Positions 33,088 to 44,355 of a DNA stretch of 64,000 nt are shown piece by piece. The notes under the pieces were generated by a model. The model saw only the letters and a program-made list of their open reading frames with translations, made no database searches and had not been told where the DNA came from. Positions within the stretch are counted from its first letter, which is position 1, and every line of letters starts with the position of its first letter. Both the position numbers and the translations under genes were made by a program. Location: NCBI GenBank assembly GCA_020746875.1, contig JAGTJL010000014.1, forward strand, positions 248,001 through 312,000, in the 5' to 3' direction. Source of the DNA: Rhexocercosporidium sp. MPI-PUGE-AT-0058 (taxonomy: Eukaryota; Ascomycota; Leotiomycetes; Helotiales).

Positions 33088-33678
33088 ATGACCCCCAAAA
33101 ATCAAAAGCAGTACTGTAAGTGGCAGATGAACATACGTATGGACTAGCAGTGTTTTTCATAAACCCCGTACCAGCGCATAATTGGGTGGTGCGCGGCATA
33201 TCGACAGCCATCAACAGACTATATCCCTTGCTCGCCCTGGATCTTCGCAACAAGAACGTGCCTGGCCCCGTCATCCGCCTATCCACGATCACTGCCTTCA
33301 CGCCTTCACAACGTCCTCCTGAGGCAACCGCTCCTCTTCTTTCACGAGCCACTGTGTGGTCTTCTCCTCATATTGCACCACGCCTCGGCGTCATATCACC
33401 CACTCGTTCGCCGCAAGCTGCCGGTTCTCCCCAATACCGCTCGGCAACCAACTGTACTAAGTGCAAACAAACTGGGCACTCCTCATCCAGATGTCCAAAA
33501 GCACAGTGCTACCGATGTGGGTACGCAACGATGGAAGACGCTCTGTGATGCTACTTTGCCACTGTACAAACTGTTACTGTAGGACAAGAGAGCTAATACT
33601 CTGGGCTTTCTGGGACATTTAGGCAAAGGCGTTGGGCATATGAGTTTTGATTGCTCCATACCTCAGCGTCGGCGCTAG
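33088..33678 (+). CDS. Small protein with two CCHC zinc knuckles
   Basis: The main exon ends at 33516 and the last exon is 33623-33678. The intron has donor GTGGGT and acceptor TTTAG. The splice completes a second knuckle exactly: the first is CTKCKQTGHSSSRC and the second QCYRCKGVGHMSFDC, both C-x2-C-x4-H-x4-C. Two tandem CCHC knuckles imply single-stranded RNA or DNA binding. The N-terminal half (FFINPVPAHNW, ALDLRNKNVPGPVI) is not recognised. The start at 33088 needs a first intron of only 32-35 bp (33116 to 33147 or 33150), shorter than usual, so the 5' end is uncertain. Retrotransposon gag proteins carry such knuckles too, but an intron inside the knuckle argues for a host gene or an old domesticated one. 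Confidence 0.52.
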
Positions 33679-35296
33679 GAGTGAGACAGAGAGAAGATGT
33701 AAATGCTCAATTCATTGCTGAATGATTTCACGACTTCTCGGGTTTCTACGCGCCTCCCTCCCCCCTTATTTCCCCACAACTGAACGAGTTTATTACTTTC
33801 GTGTCCATGGATTGCTGGGATATAAGCCTCTCTACGGCCCCGAGATTATCCCGATGCGCATGAAAGTTTGTGTGGTGTTGTTTGGTCCTTGTTGGATAGG
33901 TATCGCTTGATTGGGGACGGGCGTTTTGTTTAGGGGATGGAAACAGAGTCGTAGCACAGAGGGCTAGTAGTCGGTATTTATGGAGAAGTTCATCCAGTAT
34001 CTCCCGTGCTAATAAAGCCCCTGGAAGGAGAAGGTCCTCTCTTAGCTCCAGGTCCCAGCGGAAATGAATATGTGTAATGGATGGAGGCAGCACAGGAAAT
34101 TTGCTGAGGCTGCGCGACATGATGGAGTCGCGAACCTGACAGGATATCGTATGCTAGGCGGATCAAAACAGTCCGCTATCCACTGCAATCCGTTATAACC
34201 AATCAAAACAGATAGTATTTTAAGCCTCTTGAACTGGTGGAGAAAAACAAGGTCTTGATGTTTCCGCGGGAGCGAGTTGTGTAACTGATGCAGCCCAATA
34301 TGCTGGCAGTGCAAAAAGAGTTCCTCTGGTATAAAACTTCCAAAACTCCAGGACAGTCTCTAAAATTGAATCGATTCAACCCGAAAAAGTGCTGTTTCCC
34401 GTCTTCCCAATGCTGCCGATCCGTCATCATCAGTGGAGGCAAGGAGCGCAACAACCAACGCCTCTTCTCCGTCATCATCGTCATCTGTCCATACGTCGAT
34501 TGCGAGTAAGAGCAATTCGTGTTGACGAGGATGGCGGCCGGACCGTGAGAACGATTCTCTGAAACCACATGTAAACTTAGGCACTATAAAAAGATTTACA
34601 CACCTAAATTAGGTAAAAAGATAAAATATATTCATAATAAAAAGCACACAATCCTAGTAGTTAACCTTATTAAATAAAAAGAATACCAGGAAAAACGGGT
34701 AGGTATGACAATAAACGGCAAGCATTAAGTTAGTCATACCCAAGGGGCACACAAAATACCTATTATTTATGTAATCTTACAAAAATCGCAGTCTGGCTTG
34801 AACAGGTACAGAAACCCATGAGCACTGACTGACAGTATTCATAATTAGCGAACGCATTGTCAAACTTCCCGAACCATCGCAAGCAGAAATGTCATCAGCT
34901 ATTGACACATTATTACCAGCGCGTCTAGACTCAAAGCTACGTCCAATGCACGACGCGCTGGAAACGTATCACAATAAACACACCATTTCTCAGAAGCAGC
35001 ATCACAGCAAATCATCAATGCCAATAAAAACGAGAGCCAGCGTGTTTTGAGAGCAATTCGAGCTCTTGATGTAAATGACCAAACTGCATATTCCGGTCTT
35101 TAGATGAAGCTTGAAGAATCGGTACTATAGTTATACTTATGCATCAAGAGCTATGCTCCCTGCCTCAACCACGTCAGAGGCTTGAAGGCGCAGACGAGAA
35201 AGTTGTAAGGGAAGCAATAGAGAACATTCTCAAGAGTATATGGCTGCTCATATCAGGCCTACAACACCTTATAAGAGCGCTCCTGTAAGTGTATCT
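33679..35296. other. Gene-poor stretch, partly AT-rich
   Basis: 1.6 kb. 34580-34700 is AT-rich. Short open frames on both strands (for example 33746-34120 and 34203-34568 minus) show no motif and no coherent splicing. Confidence 0.3.
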
Positions 35297-35569
35297 TCAT
35301 GTTGAGATACACAACCGGGGGCGCGTAGACAGTTGTATTTCGCCAGTTGGAAGAGGAGAGGAAGGGGCTGGAGGAGGAGAAGGAGTGGAGGCGGTAGGAG
35401 TCGAGGAAGGAACTGGAGTTGTGCTAGGATCAGGGCGGACGCGCGGGGGATTCTGAGGGTGGAATTGAGGACGGTCGATGAGGGCATAATTCTGGGATGG
35501 CATATTACGCCGGGTCCAAGGAGCGAAGAGGTTCGCTGCGGCAGATGCTTTTAATTGAGCAGAAGCCAT
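35297..35569 (-). CDS. Possible small Pro/Ser-rich protein
   Basis: 90 residues from an ATG at 35569: an Ala-rich start (MASAQLKASAAANLFAPW), then a Pro/Thr/Ser-rich, low-complexity body. No domain is seen. It could be a separate small gene, or a 3' piece related to the broken gene just upstream on the same strand (35776-36470). Composition bias makes chance openness possible. Confidence 0.25.
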   Translation of the reverse strand: MASAQLKASAAANLFAPWTRRNMPSQNYALIDRPQFHPQNPPRVRPDPSTTPVPSSTPTASTPSPPPAPSSPLPTGEIQLSTRPRLCIST

Positions 35570-35775
35570 ACTGTAATGTTATAATTAGCTATCGGTTTGT
35601 AAAGTCATTAAATAAGGAAGAGTAGGTAGAGGAGAGGAATCATCTGTCAATCCAAACTTTTTTGCCAGGAGAGAACGCTCAAGTTTTATCCATCGTTGAA
35701 ATTTGCATGTTGACGGGTTTTTGGGTAGTTCCACTGGTTTGTGCGACTTTGTTATTTATTTGTTGAGGTATGGAA

Positions 35776-36470
35776 TCAGATGTAGAGACTGACGTCAAAG
35801 GGTGGTGGCCATTTTTGCATTTTAAACGAGATATTGGCAGGGGTTTCACATTCCAGGACGGGTTGAGGAGTCTTCCGTGTCCAAGTGTCGAGATACACCT
35901 TGTCTTTTGCAGCTGCCTCATTTAGGCCAGGTATGCACTTCAACAAGTGGAGGCAGAGCTCTTGTATTCTGTTTAGTAGTGGCAAGATGTCCGATGATCA
36001 TGACATTGGAAATTTGAATGTTGTTACGGAAGTAAATACAGATACAAATGCTGTGACCGTGGTGGGTCGTAACATTTCTTGAACCAATGGCAAAAAGGCG
36101 AACGGCTTGCTAGAATCCATGATGTTATTTCGAAGCAATCGTCGATCATACACGGCTTTGAGCTGGGACGAGGACGGGCTGGATTCCTGGGATGCTAATA
36201 TGTGAATAGCGGTACCCTGTGACCTGGCAGTAAAAGTAACAATCTACTCAGGTTGGCCACTGAATAATTACCATGGGTCACCTCTTTTATTCCGCGCCAG
36301 CTGGACGCTTTACGGCTTAGATTTTCTAAATGCAAGCAAGACTTGGGACATATTCGTACTTCTTGTTCATATACATCAAACTTGTAGACAAAGGAAAGAG
36401 TGGATCCGAGAAGGGCAATACGAAATTCCTGCAAGACAGGTGGACAAAGAATTTGTTGTGAGATATTTCA
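35776..36470 (-). pseudogene. Broken gene of unknown family, one in-frame TGA
   Basis: On the minus strand a spliced reading runs from a CTTGCAG acceptor (just before 36429; possible first Met at 36470) through EFRIALLGSTLSFVYKFDV and SSWRGIKE. A 38-bp intron (GTGACC...GTAG, about 36280-36243) follows, then ARSQGTAIHILASQESS, FAFLPLVQEMLRP and FKFPMS. An in-frame TGA at about 36000 interrupts, and the same frame continues with SSDILPLLNRIQELCLHLL to a stop near 35777. Continuity on both sides of one stop suggests recent inactivation, possibly a C-to-T change. Immediately upstream lies strongly AT-rich, RIP-like DNA. Family not recognised; the whole reading could also be fortuitous. Confidence 0.4.
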
Positions 36471-36480
36471 TGCTCGTTCC

Positions 36481-36800
36481 TTCAAGTGTTTTATATTTTA
36501 CTTAATTAGCAGAGTACTATTAATAGAATTATATTGAAACTTGAGAATCTTAAGACTTTTTATATAAAATATACTTTAATTATAAGTTTTAAGTTTTTAT
36601 ATTAATAATTATAAAAGCTTTTAAAAAAAATAAGAAAAATTAAATTCATACCAAATTTGTACAAGAGAAATTTCTTAGACTTTAAACACTTAGTTTGTAA
36701 TATTACGTAATATAAATTAATTATCGCTGTCATATATAATAAATCTTATAAAAAATATTACAAATCTTTAATTTTAGCTTATTCTATTAATAAATAAGAA
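36481..36800. repeat. AT-rich mutated dispersed repeat, copy 1
   Basis: The segment from about 36610 (TTAAAAAAAATAAGAAAAATTAAATTC... AAATTTGTACAAGAGAAA ... GTAATATTACGTAATAtAAATT) matches 49018-49122 in order and spacing with many transitions. TpA is very frequent. This is what RIP leaves behind, so it is likely a decayed transposon. Confidence 0.6.
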
Positions 36801-39800
36801 AATTATTAATTATTAAAGACGATGAGTTTTAGTGTAAAAGAGGTGGCGGAATAGGGGGGTGGGCGGAAAGGGGGTGATCGACGTTATGAAGTAATTGATT
36901 TGTAGTGGAACCGTCTTCTTGCGGATATTGCTGATCTTTAGAGTCTATTCGTACCGCAGGACCAAAAGAGTAGCCGAGTCTATATTTGTTTTACTTATTC
37001 AGGAGAGTTTTTGCCCTTTTTTTGCCTGCCCCTGATGATTTCAAACCATCTTTGTCATGCCGCCGTCGCCATCGCCACCGTCCACTTGGATCTCCTCCTC
37101 ACTATCGTCTTGTTCTTTTTTGGCTAGCATATTATTATAAGACTTTTTTTCAGTGCTTGTGTGGTTTGGCGAAGCTGGAAAATAAAAGTAAAAAGCTTTT
37201 GTTATAGTCGAATATTATATAACCCCAAGTGGGGCCCGAACTAACGTTTTCTAAAAAGGAACATGCTTACTTGCCCCTTGAACTAAAAAGCATCCGATGC
37301 ATTCGCATGCTAGGTATATGACATCTGTCGCGCAAATATAAAGGATAACAAAGAGCCTTTTCAGTGAGGTATGGATAACTGAGAGGACTGTGGAACATCC
37401 CTACTTTACCACGCTTCATTGAGTAAGTAGCTGTAATAATTTGAAGTATCTAAAGGTAAAGTAATAATAAATTACAGTTCCGCCCTTTGGAGGCGCTTCG
37501 GTTTACGAACTCCACATGAAGGTCAAATTCTATAAAGGAACAAGTGACAGTATCTCGCAAGGATGGAAGAAGCCTTGCGTTACTTATTTCGCCTTACATC
37601 AGATTCTTTGCATCAACCAGGGTCTAAGTAACAAACTTCGTGGTAAAATTCAATCCAATTGTAGTAAATTGCATAATATGTATTTCATAGAGCCATGTTC
37701 TTTGTGCTCTGCGATTTGTGGCAAGAAGCTCTGGACACATGGCATATTAGTAACAACAACGTCTAGACCCGCTACTAGTTACCTTCTCATCCCTTGATGT
37801 TGTTCTTCTTACTTGGAAGAGCTTGATAAGCCAGAGTAAATCAAGGACCTGTTTATAAATCTCCTTGATTAGCTATTAGGAATGTTCAAAATACTTGGAG
37901 CTCTCACGATAAAGACACCATTAGTCATAGAGTTTTTTATGTCCAACTGCGAGTAAATATTCCCCCATCTCCAGAAGTTCTTCTGTTAAAAATCCCTTAA
38001 TCATCTAGAAGAGTCGTAGGAGTTGAAGCAAGATGTTAGTACAGTAAGAAAATTATTAGCTTTTAACAGTTATAAGAATAGTATATTATTTAAATTAGCT
38101 TTTATTTAATTATAATTTTCCTCGCTTGGTATTTACTTTTTTCTTTTTTTTAATACTTATATAATATAAGTGCGTTTTTTAAAAACATTACTAAAATATT
38201 AAAAGTGTGTTTTACTAGTATTTAAATAGTAAGTGTTATGATTTTTTATAAGCTTGAAAAGCCTTAAAAGTAACAAGGGTTCCGCTGCTAAGATAAGATA
38301 AAAAAAAGCAAGGAAGTATTAAAGAGAAACGAGGTTTCGAGGAGGGATTAGGGTTGATTAAGTAAATACTTTAGCGTCGATATAGCTTAATAATACGATG
38401 TTTAAGTTTATATATCGATAGTTATATAACGACTCGTGTAAACAATCGAGATACAAAAGAGTAGTAGAAATATAAATAGTAGCGAAAAAAAAGTGGACTT
38501 CGAGGGTACTTTGTAAAAAAGGATATCGTAGTTAATATCGAGGGCAAGGAGAAAACATTAGAATTGTAAAGTGTTTAAAGTTCGAAGCATTCGAGAGCAA
38601 AAACGTGGATACAATAGGTAAAAAAGGAATAAGTGTGAAATCGAGTTATAAAGTGGCGATATAGATGTAGTAAACGGCGAGGAGAAGCAAATTAAAAAGT
38701 CTTTGTAAATAAGAGAATTGCAGCTACGGTTAAAAGAGTCGTCGAGAGTTCGATTAAAAGTGAAGAGAAAACGGTATCAAGTGGTCTCCCTGGTGGGCGT
38801 ACACCAGTCACGAAGAAGCAGAAAATTCGTAGAAGATTATGACGGATTCCCTATCGGCTCAGCGTTGATTTCGCGGATAGTAGCCAGTGAGGTGTCGAAT
38901 ATAGCCCCCCACAGCACCGAATCTGCCTCGCTCACGCGCTCGATAAGACTAAGGGATAAGTAGTAGCTGCTTGTCTCCATTCTCCAGCCATTGTACTCCC
39001 TGCTTTATAGCATTATATGTCACAGTAAGGAGACCTAGCGCATATCTTTGCTCTTTAGTTTATTCTCACGAAAGCGCCGACGACTTTTGTAATTATGTAT
39101 AACTACCTCTTTCGTGACGTAGATGTAGAGATGTAAGTCTAATAATACTTGTTATTACGCAGATCGTGCCAAGAGCTAAAAATAAGATTAAATTAAGGGT
39201 ATTATAATATCAGTGAGGTCTACAGTGGTTAAATAATCTCTGTCTTTCTACCCATGTGGGTTGGTTGATTTATCTTAAGCTTTTTTTAAGAGTCAAATCG
39301 TGACAGTGTGCTAACCATAACCTATTTAAATGCCAAATATATCTCAGATTAGGCCAAGAGGCCTTCCGTAGCCTGCCGAAGATCTCCATTCGTGCACATC
39401 CAGGTAGCCCCCGCCTCCTGCTTCTTTTAAAAATGGCATCGTGATAGTGACAGTCCGCAGTGGTTTTAATCCAGACCATGCGTTTACGTGAACCCCTATT
39501 TAGAACGAGCCTCGTCACCAGCTTTTGGTGCTCCTTAGAACACTGGGCACATGCCGTGCTGTATCATATAAAGAACTTTAGCAGCGAAGACCATATGTTG
39601 GTAACATTGGGTTTAGGAAAATCGCTCATGTACGCCTGTATCAGAACGGCGTGCAAAGGTGGCTCCAGATGCGCCAGGCTTCGTGGAGGTGGATTCGTCC
39701 CGATAATTCTCTTATAATATGTGCAGGAAACAGGTCTTGGTTGCTATTTATTGTTGCGAAGAACCTAGAGAACCAATTATGTTGGCCTCTTAACTTCATT

Positions 39801-40154
39801 TCTCCCGATGCCTTCTGAGCGACTAGTCCCAGCGTTGACTTTTTAGTATTAAGCGAGCTTCCCAAAGTGTCAGGAATTTGTATTCATGTATCAAGAATTT
39901 TGCGTTTGAGAAGGAATTAGGACAGATACAGAGATTAAAGAAGTTCATTAGTAATGTTTCCGCTCTCTAAAAATTTGGCTAAAAGCTACAGAAGACATTT
40001 CATAAGTTCCTGTCTCGCCCCCTGCAGATTGCACCCGACTATACATCGCAACGTCCACCGGCCAAGGAACCCGACTTTCTTCCGATTGATCAGAATACAT
40101 GTGCCTCCGGCTCTACCAAGTCTGGTCATAGTATGGTTTTATCTCATCTTCAAC
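36801..40154. other. AT-rich accessory block with transposon and gene debris
   Basis: About 3.3 kb. Long AT-rich runs (38040-38300) are followed by sequence with very frequent TA/CGA/TCG words (38340-38760), typical of a RIP-damaged element. A short frame at 38718-38963 (QLRLKESSRVRLKVKRKR) is basic like the C-terminal part of DDE transposases, but is too short to classify. Frames at 37516-37797 (plus) and 39641-39865 (minus, NWFSRFFATINSNQDLFP) are possible relics without recognised homology. No intact gene seen. Confidence 0.4.
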
Positions 40155-41162
40155 CTACAGCGCCGCCTTGTGCTGCGTGGTGCCAGTCCCTGCCACCGGA
40201 TGCTGAGAATCATACTTGAAAATATTCTTTCCAGACGCCTTGTACCTGCTGTCCAGGTCATCTTCATTCTTGACTGGTTGGTACCTGATATAGTCCCACT
40301 TCGACTCATCTGCCAGCCTTGGTATCATCGAGCCAACCATATTCTTCATCTGGTTCCACTGGTCTACGTACCCCACGTCACCATCCTCCTCTTTCCACGT
40401 TTGATAAGGCCTAACGATATACGCCCTGATGTATTCGTCGTCTAGTATTTTTGCGCTCAGCTTGGGATGATATTTGCTCCCATTCTTCAGTGGATCGAGC
40501 ACCGTAGTCTTGAACATCGTAGCCTTAGCCTCGGGAGTCCATTCCGTAGCACCACCTGTTAACCAAATATCATCGGGATCGAATGACACGTTTTCCTAAT
40601 AATGTGCAGCAAACACCCCCTTATGACTGATGATATATAATGATGTGCAGCCTTTCAAATGCGCCATGCCTATACTAAACTCCGTTACTGGCACGTCGTT
40701 GCTAGCTTTGTCTTTCCTAGTCCCTAGATTAGTAAGATCCTGGATAGTAGAAGCGCTCAAGTCTTTCGGCTTTGTAGCCGACTCTATAGTAACAACTGGT
40801 TTCCACTTAGGCATTTCCTGGTGGAAGAAGTCTGGCATTGGTCGTTTTCCTAAGGGATCCGGAAGCTCCATTCGCCTGTCAAGAGCAGATGCATTGCGCC
40901 GGATAAGAATGAGAGTTTCCGCGCGGACTTCTCGGGCCACGAGACCACTGTAGATAGGTCCGCATCCTCTATTGTCGTCCCGCTTGAAAATGTTTCCGGG
41001 AGTCGGCTGGAGAAGCTGGATAGGGTCTGTATTATTTTTGTCAGAATGAATATATAATACGACGAGCTGTGTCTTTGAGTATGCGGGGATTTTCTTACTA
41101 GCGACAAGGGCGCTGGAAAATTTTGTGCAGGCGAGCCAAAGAAGGAACGATAATTGCTTCAT
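40155..41162 (-). pseudogene. Secreted protein gene interrupted by one in-frame TAG
   Basis: The frame from ATG 41162 has a signal peptide (MKQLSFLLWLACTKFSSALV), 188 codons, then TAG at 40598-40596, and continues in the same frame to 40155 for 146 more codons. Around the stop the reading is SHKGVFAAHY, stop, ENVSFDPDDIW. Related ascomycete secreted proteins (from memory) carry a GVY.xH[WF]W-E-x-x-SF motif there, so the stop sits at a normally aromatic position, most simply TGG to TAG, a G-to-A transition as RIP produces. Downstream residues still look constrained (DDEYIRAYIVRPYQTW). No other lesion was seen. It may be a null allele in this strain; a sequencing error or stop readthrough is possible. 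Function unknown. Confidence 0.6.
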
Positions 41163-41439
41163 GATCGATTGAATACAATGACCTCAGGGGAACAGAGAAC
41201 GTAGCGTAGGTGCCTGTCGTTGCTTATTGATAGAATCGCAACATGAAGTATATTGAGGGACACGTCATGGGAGCTGCATTATAACAATCACTGCGCTGTG
41301 CTTCACATATAGATGGGGAAAGGGGGAGGGGGATATTAAAATGAACTCAAGCTACTGGTGTTATTTCACCTTCTCTACTTAGCTAACACTCCTCTCCCCC
41401 ACGATTTACATGCAGACCCTTAGAGAAAACTCAAGAATA

Positions 41440-42454
41440 TCAAGATTGTAGAAGGTCCATGATCGAGAGCCCCTTGTCCGAGAGATCTCCCTCACTATTG
41501 ATAGCCAGAACAAGCTGTTCTGGGGTGAGGTCCGTGAATTTTCGACCAGTTGATATTGCTGTATAATCTGCCCCCGCATCTAGTAGCATTTTGATAATAT
41601 CTACGTTGCCTTGGAAAACCGCAAGGTGTAAGGGTGTGCCCCATACTTCGGACATAGCTTGGTTTGGATTAACACCCTTATCTAGTAGAAATTTAGTCAT
41701 GAGCTCTCGAATCCCGGTGTATTGCCCACGCCATCGAAGAGACATAGTGATGAATAAGTAATCAGGCTCTAGCTTGGCTCCGTACTCAACAAGCACCTCG
41801 GCCATTAGTACATTAGCGCCTTCTAATGCGGATAACTGATAAAGAAATTAGTGAATGTTTCTTACAGGGGCCGGAACTACCCACAATAGGAGGTTTGCCA
41901 CTCGGACCAACAGCGTTTGGATCAGTTCCCCGGGATAGGAACTCTCGAGCACACGCAGGGTCTCTGATAAACCTTTTCGATAATAGCTTTAGACCTTGAA
42001 CACTTCCAAATCAATATCCCTGAGGGCGGAAATATCCTCACACCACGTACCTGATAAGCGGCTCACCACCAGTTTGGGTCGTGCTATCAGGAGGCTCGAA
42101 GTCGGCAATTTGCGTCGCATTCGGATCTAAGCCGTTGTCTAATAAAAGACGAATCACAGTAGGGTCTTGCTCAAAGTCTTCGCCATGTACGGCGGTCCTG
42201 ACCCAAGGCGTAATACGAGCGCCAGCGGCGAGTAGCGCGGCTACTACTTCTACGTAGCCTGGCATGATGCCCCTAGCTACTGACAGGACAAGTCCCTCGT
42301 TGAGGTAGTATTGGCTGAGCCGGCCACTGGCAATAGCATTATGGATTCGTGGTAGGTCTCCGGACTCGCATGCATCCAGGAAAGTCTCGCCATATTCTTC
42401 TCTCGGGATCGGTGGTGCCATGGTGAGGGTGCAGGTAGTGGAATGGGGGGTCAT
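41440..42454 (-). CDS. Ankyrin-repeat protein
   Basis: Three exons (42454-42051, 42002-41885, 41835-41440) give 305 residues. Ankyrin-type helices are visible: ETFLDACESGDLPRIHNAIA, PGYVEVVAALLAAGARI, DPTVIRLLLDNGLDPNA, MAEVLVEYGAKLEPD, LMTKFLLDKGVNPNQ, and the canonical WGTPLHLAVFQGNVDIIKML then DAGADYTA. There are about six to seven repeats and no other domain, so it is a protein-interaction scaffold with unknown partner. The introns are 48 and 49 bp; the first acceptor (GGAAG) is weak but is the one that avoids an in-frame TGA. An ATG 11 codons downstream (42421) is an alternative start. A decayed ankyrin relic lies about 500 bp upstream on the other strand. Confidence 0.8.
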
Positions 42455-42905
42455 GTAGCATTGCTAATGGAGGCGGCCCGTTCGGGCGTTAGGCAAGAAT
42501 GGCAATGATGGGTCTTTCTCACATTATTTGTAAGCGCACCAACGCGAAGCCAATTTTGCAAGCGGTTGTATCCACGGTGTCGGCGGGACAGCAGAGGAGG
42601 AAGAAGCTTTGAAAAAGGGATATGATACTGGTTGGTGCAAGGAAGAGGCGGAGACTGTTCAGACTACGGGAGCGGCTACAGCGAACGGATTTAAACCGCC
42701 AGAGACTCCGACCGATGACTGACACCATTTCGAAAGTCGACGCTGATTGGGTCGGGTCTGGTCTGCCATTGCAACAACGAACCCGACGGGCTTAGCAACT
42801 GAGCCTCAATTTCCTAGCCATATTTCTGAGGATAGTTTCCTCCATCCAAGCTTTTGATACGGATACCGAGTCAGTCGTTGATCCAGACGATCTCAAGGAG
42901 GAGGC

Positions 42906-43099
42906 ATTGCGCGGGTGCTGCACTTGGTGGAAGTGCGGAAGACATCAAAAAATGGCTGGAAAAAGGAACTGACGACGTCTTAGCAAAACATGGTAATGGA
43001 TAAACCGCAATACATCTAGCTATCTGAGACAATATCGACGCAGTGACAGCAATCCTTGAAGAATACAAGCTAGCTGAATCACGCCAGTGCAATAGATAG
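42906..43099 (+). pseudogene. Ankyrin-repeat gene relic
   Basis: One frame reads GSAEDIKKWLEKGTDDVLAK, HGNG, stop, TAIHLAI, stop, DNIDAVTAILEEYKLAES. This is a clear ankyrin module (TAIHLA...AVTAILEE) with TAA and TGA inside. Both stops replace residues that are commonly Y/N and R/E in ankyrin repeats, so C-to-T or G-to-A changes would explain them. No full gene can be built around it. Confidence 0.6.
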
Positions 43100-44355
43100 G
43101 CTTTCCCCGCACAAATGGTAACCGACATCTTGCCTGCCGGATTATCTGCGCACCTCGGCGCTGGAACAGGACACCCAAACCAGTACAAAGAACGTCAATT
43201 CATTATAAGCCCTTTACCTTAGACCAAGAAATCCGAGATATCAGCCTCATGAAACGCTCGAAAACCCGGCGCGATTGGACTTTGGTGATAAGGGCCTTGG
43301 GGACGGGGGCTCAAGTAGGCTGGCAGAGGACGACCCCCGCTAAAAATGAGAGTCGAAAATAAGTAATAAGTATGGACAAGGCTCGGAGAGGTCGCCAAAG
43401 CCGAGTAGCGTGTAGATTGCAACTACTGCGTAGAAACCAGGTGGTGTGCAAATGCCCCGCTTTCCATGATGGTGGGTGTCCTGCAGCCCCTGGTAGGGTT
43501 AAGGCTTGCTAACGAATCGCCGATGAAATTCCTCTAATACCTGATGACGGAAGGGTTTGATCACGCAATAGACGATCTGTGAATAGCCACTTGAATCTAA
43601 GCGTTAGGGAGCCAGATTCGACCCCTTTCTTCTAGAAATGAAATGGCCGATGAGAATGCTATATTGAAATATATCGTACGTGCAATTGTGCTGTACCTGC
43701 CACAATGGCCCAACATCAGCACTAGGTTGAAAGAAGGGTGGGTCCTACTACTAGCTCCTATAGCGCTTACCACAATAGAATGAGGCTACATTTACAAGGC
43801 AGTCTGTGTAACATAACCAACAGAGCACCAGATTATCAACAAGGGAAGATGGTGGGCGAAGAGGGCCGTTACTCAGCCCCCGGAAAGCCGAGCCGATTGA
43901 AGTTGATTGCGCGATTCTAAACCTAAAGAGCTGCCCGTGTCTGGAAGTACTGTGGTATGCACTCCAGGCTGTTCATGAGAATCATTGGTCAATTCTGCTT
44001 AGTGGCGCACACATGGAAATTGGAATAATGCACGTTGTCGACAAAGGATTCCTTAGGCGAATGAACATCTTCCCACAAGTCGCCTTGCATGTTCAGCTAA
44101 CCCGCGCAGATTCCGAACCCATGTTGGTGGATAATCCACTCTCGTATCTTTAACTTCAGGCTTTGCACTTTGTTTTATCACTCTCCAATGAAAGTGAGGC
44201 TCGATTGACAATTACTAATTGGACATTTTCAGCTGCTTGATTTTGGTGGGTCAAAAGGCATCCCAGAGCCCACCTTGCTCTGGTTGCATCGAGAAACATC
44301 GTTGAAGCTGTCACAAGTCTCATTGCGAAACACTCGCAAGTTTTCAAGAAAGAAA
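43100..44355. other. Gene-poor stretch
   Basis: 1.25 kb. The first part may be further decay of the ankyrin relic. Open frames such as 43219-43422 (minus) and 43738-43920 (plus) are unsupported. The promoter of the CorA-like gene lies at the right end. Confidence 0.3.

Noticed and set aside
37200..37260. Possible tRNA or hairpin around CCCCAAGTGGGG
   Set aside because: No A-box/B-box pair or cloverleaf could be drawn.
38718..38963. Transposase fragment (basic frame of 81 codons)
   Set aside because: It is too short and without DDE residues or zinc motif; kept only as debris in the regional note.
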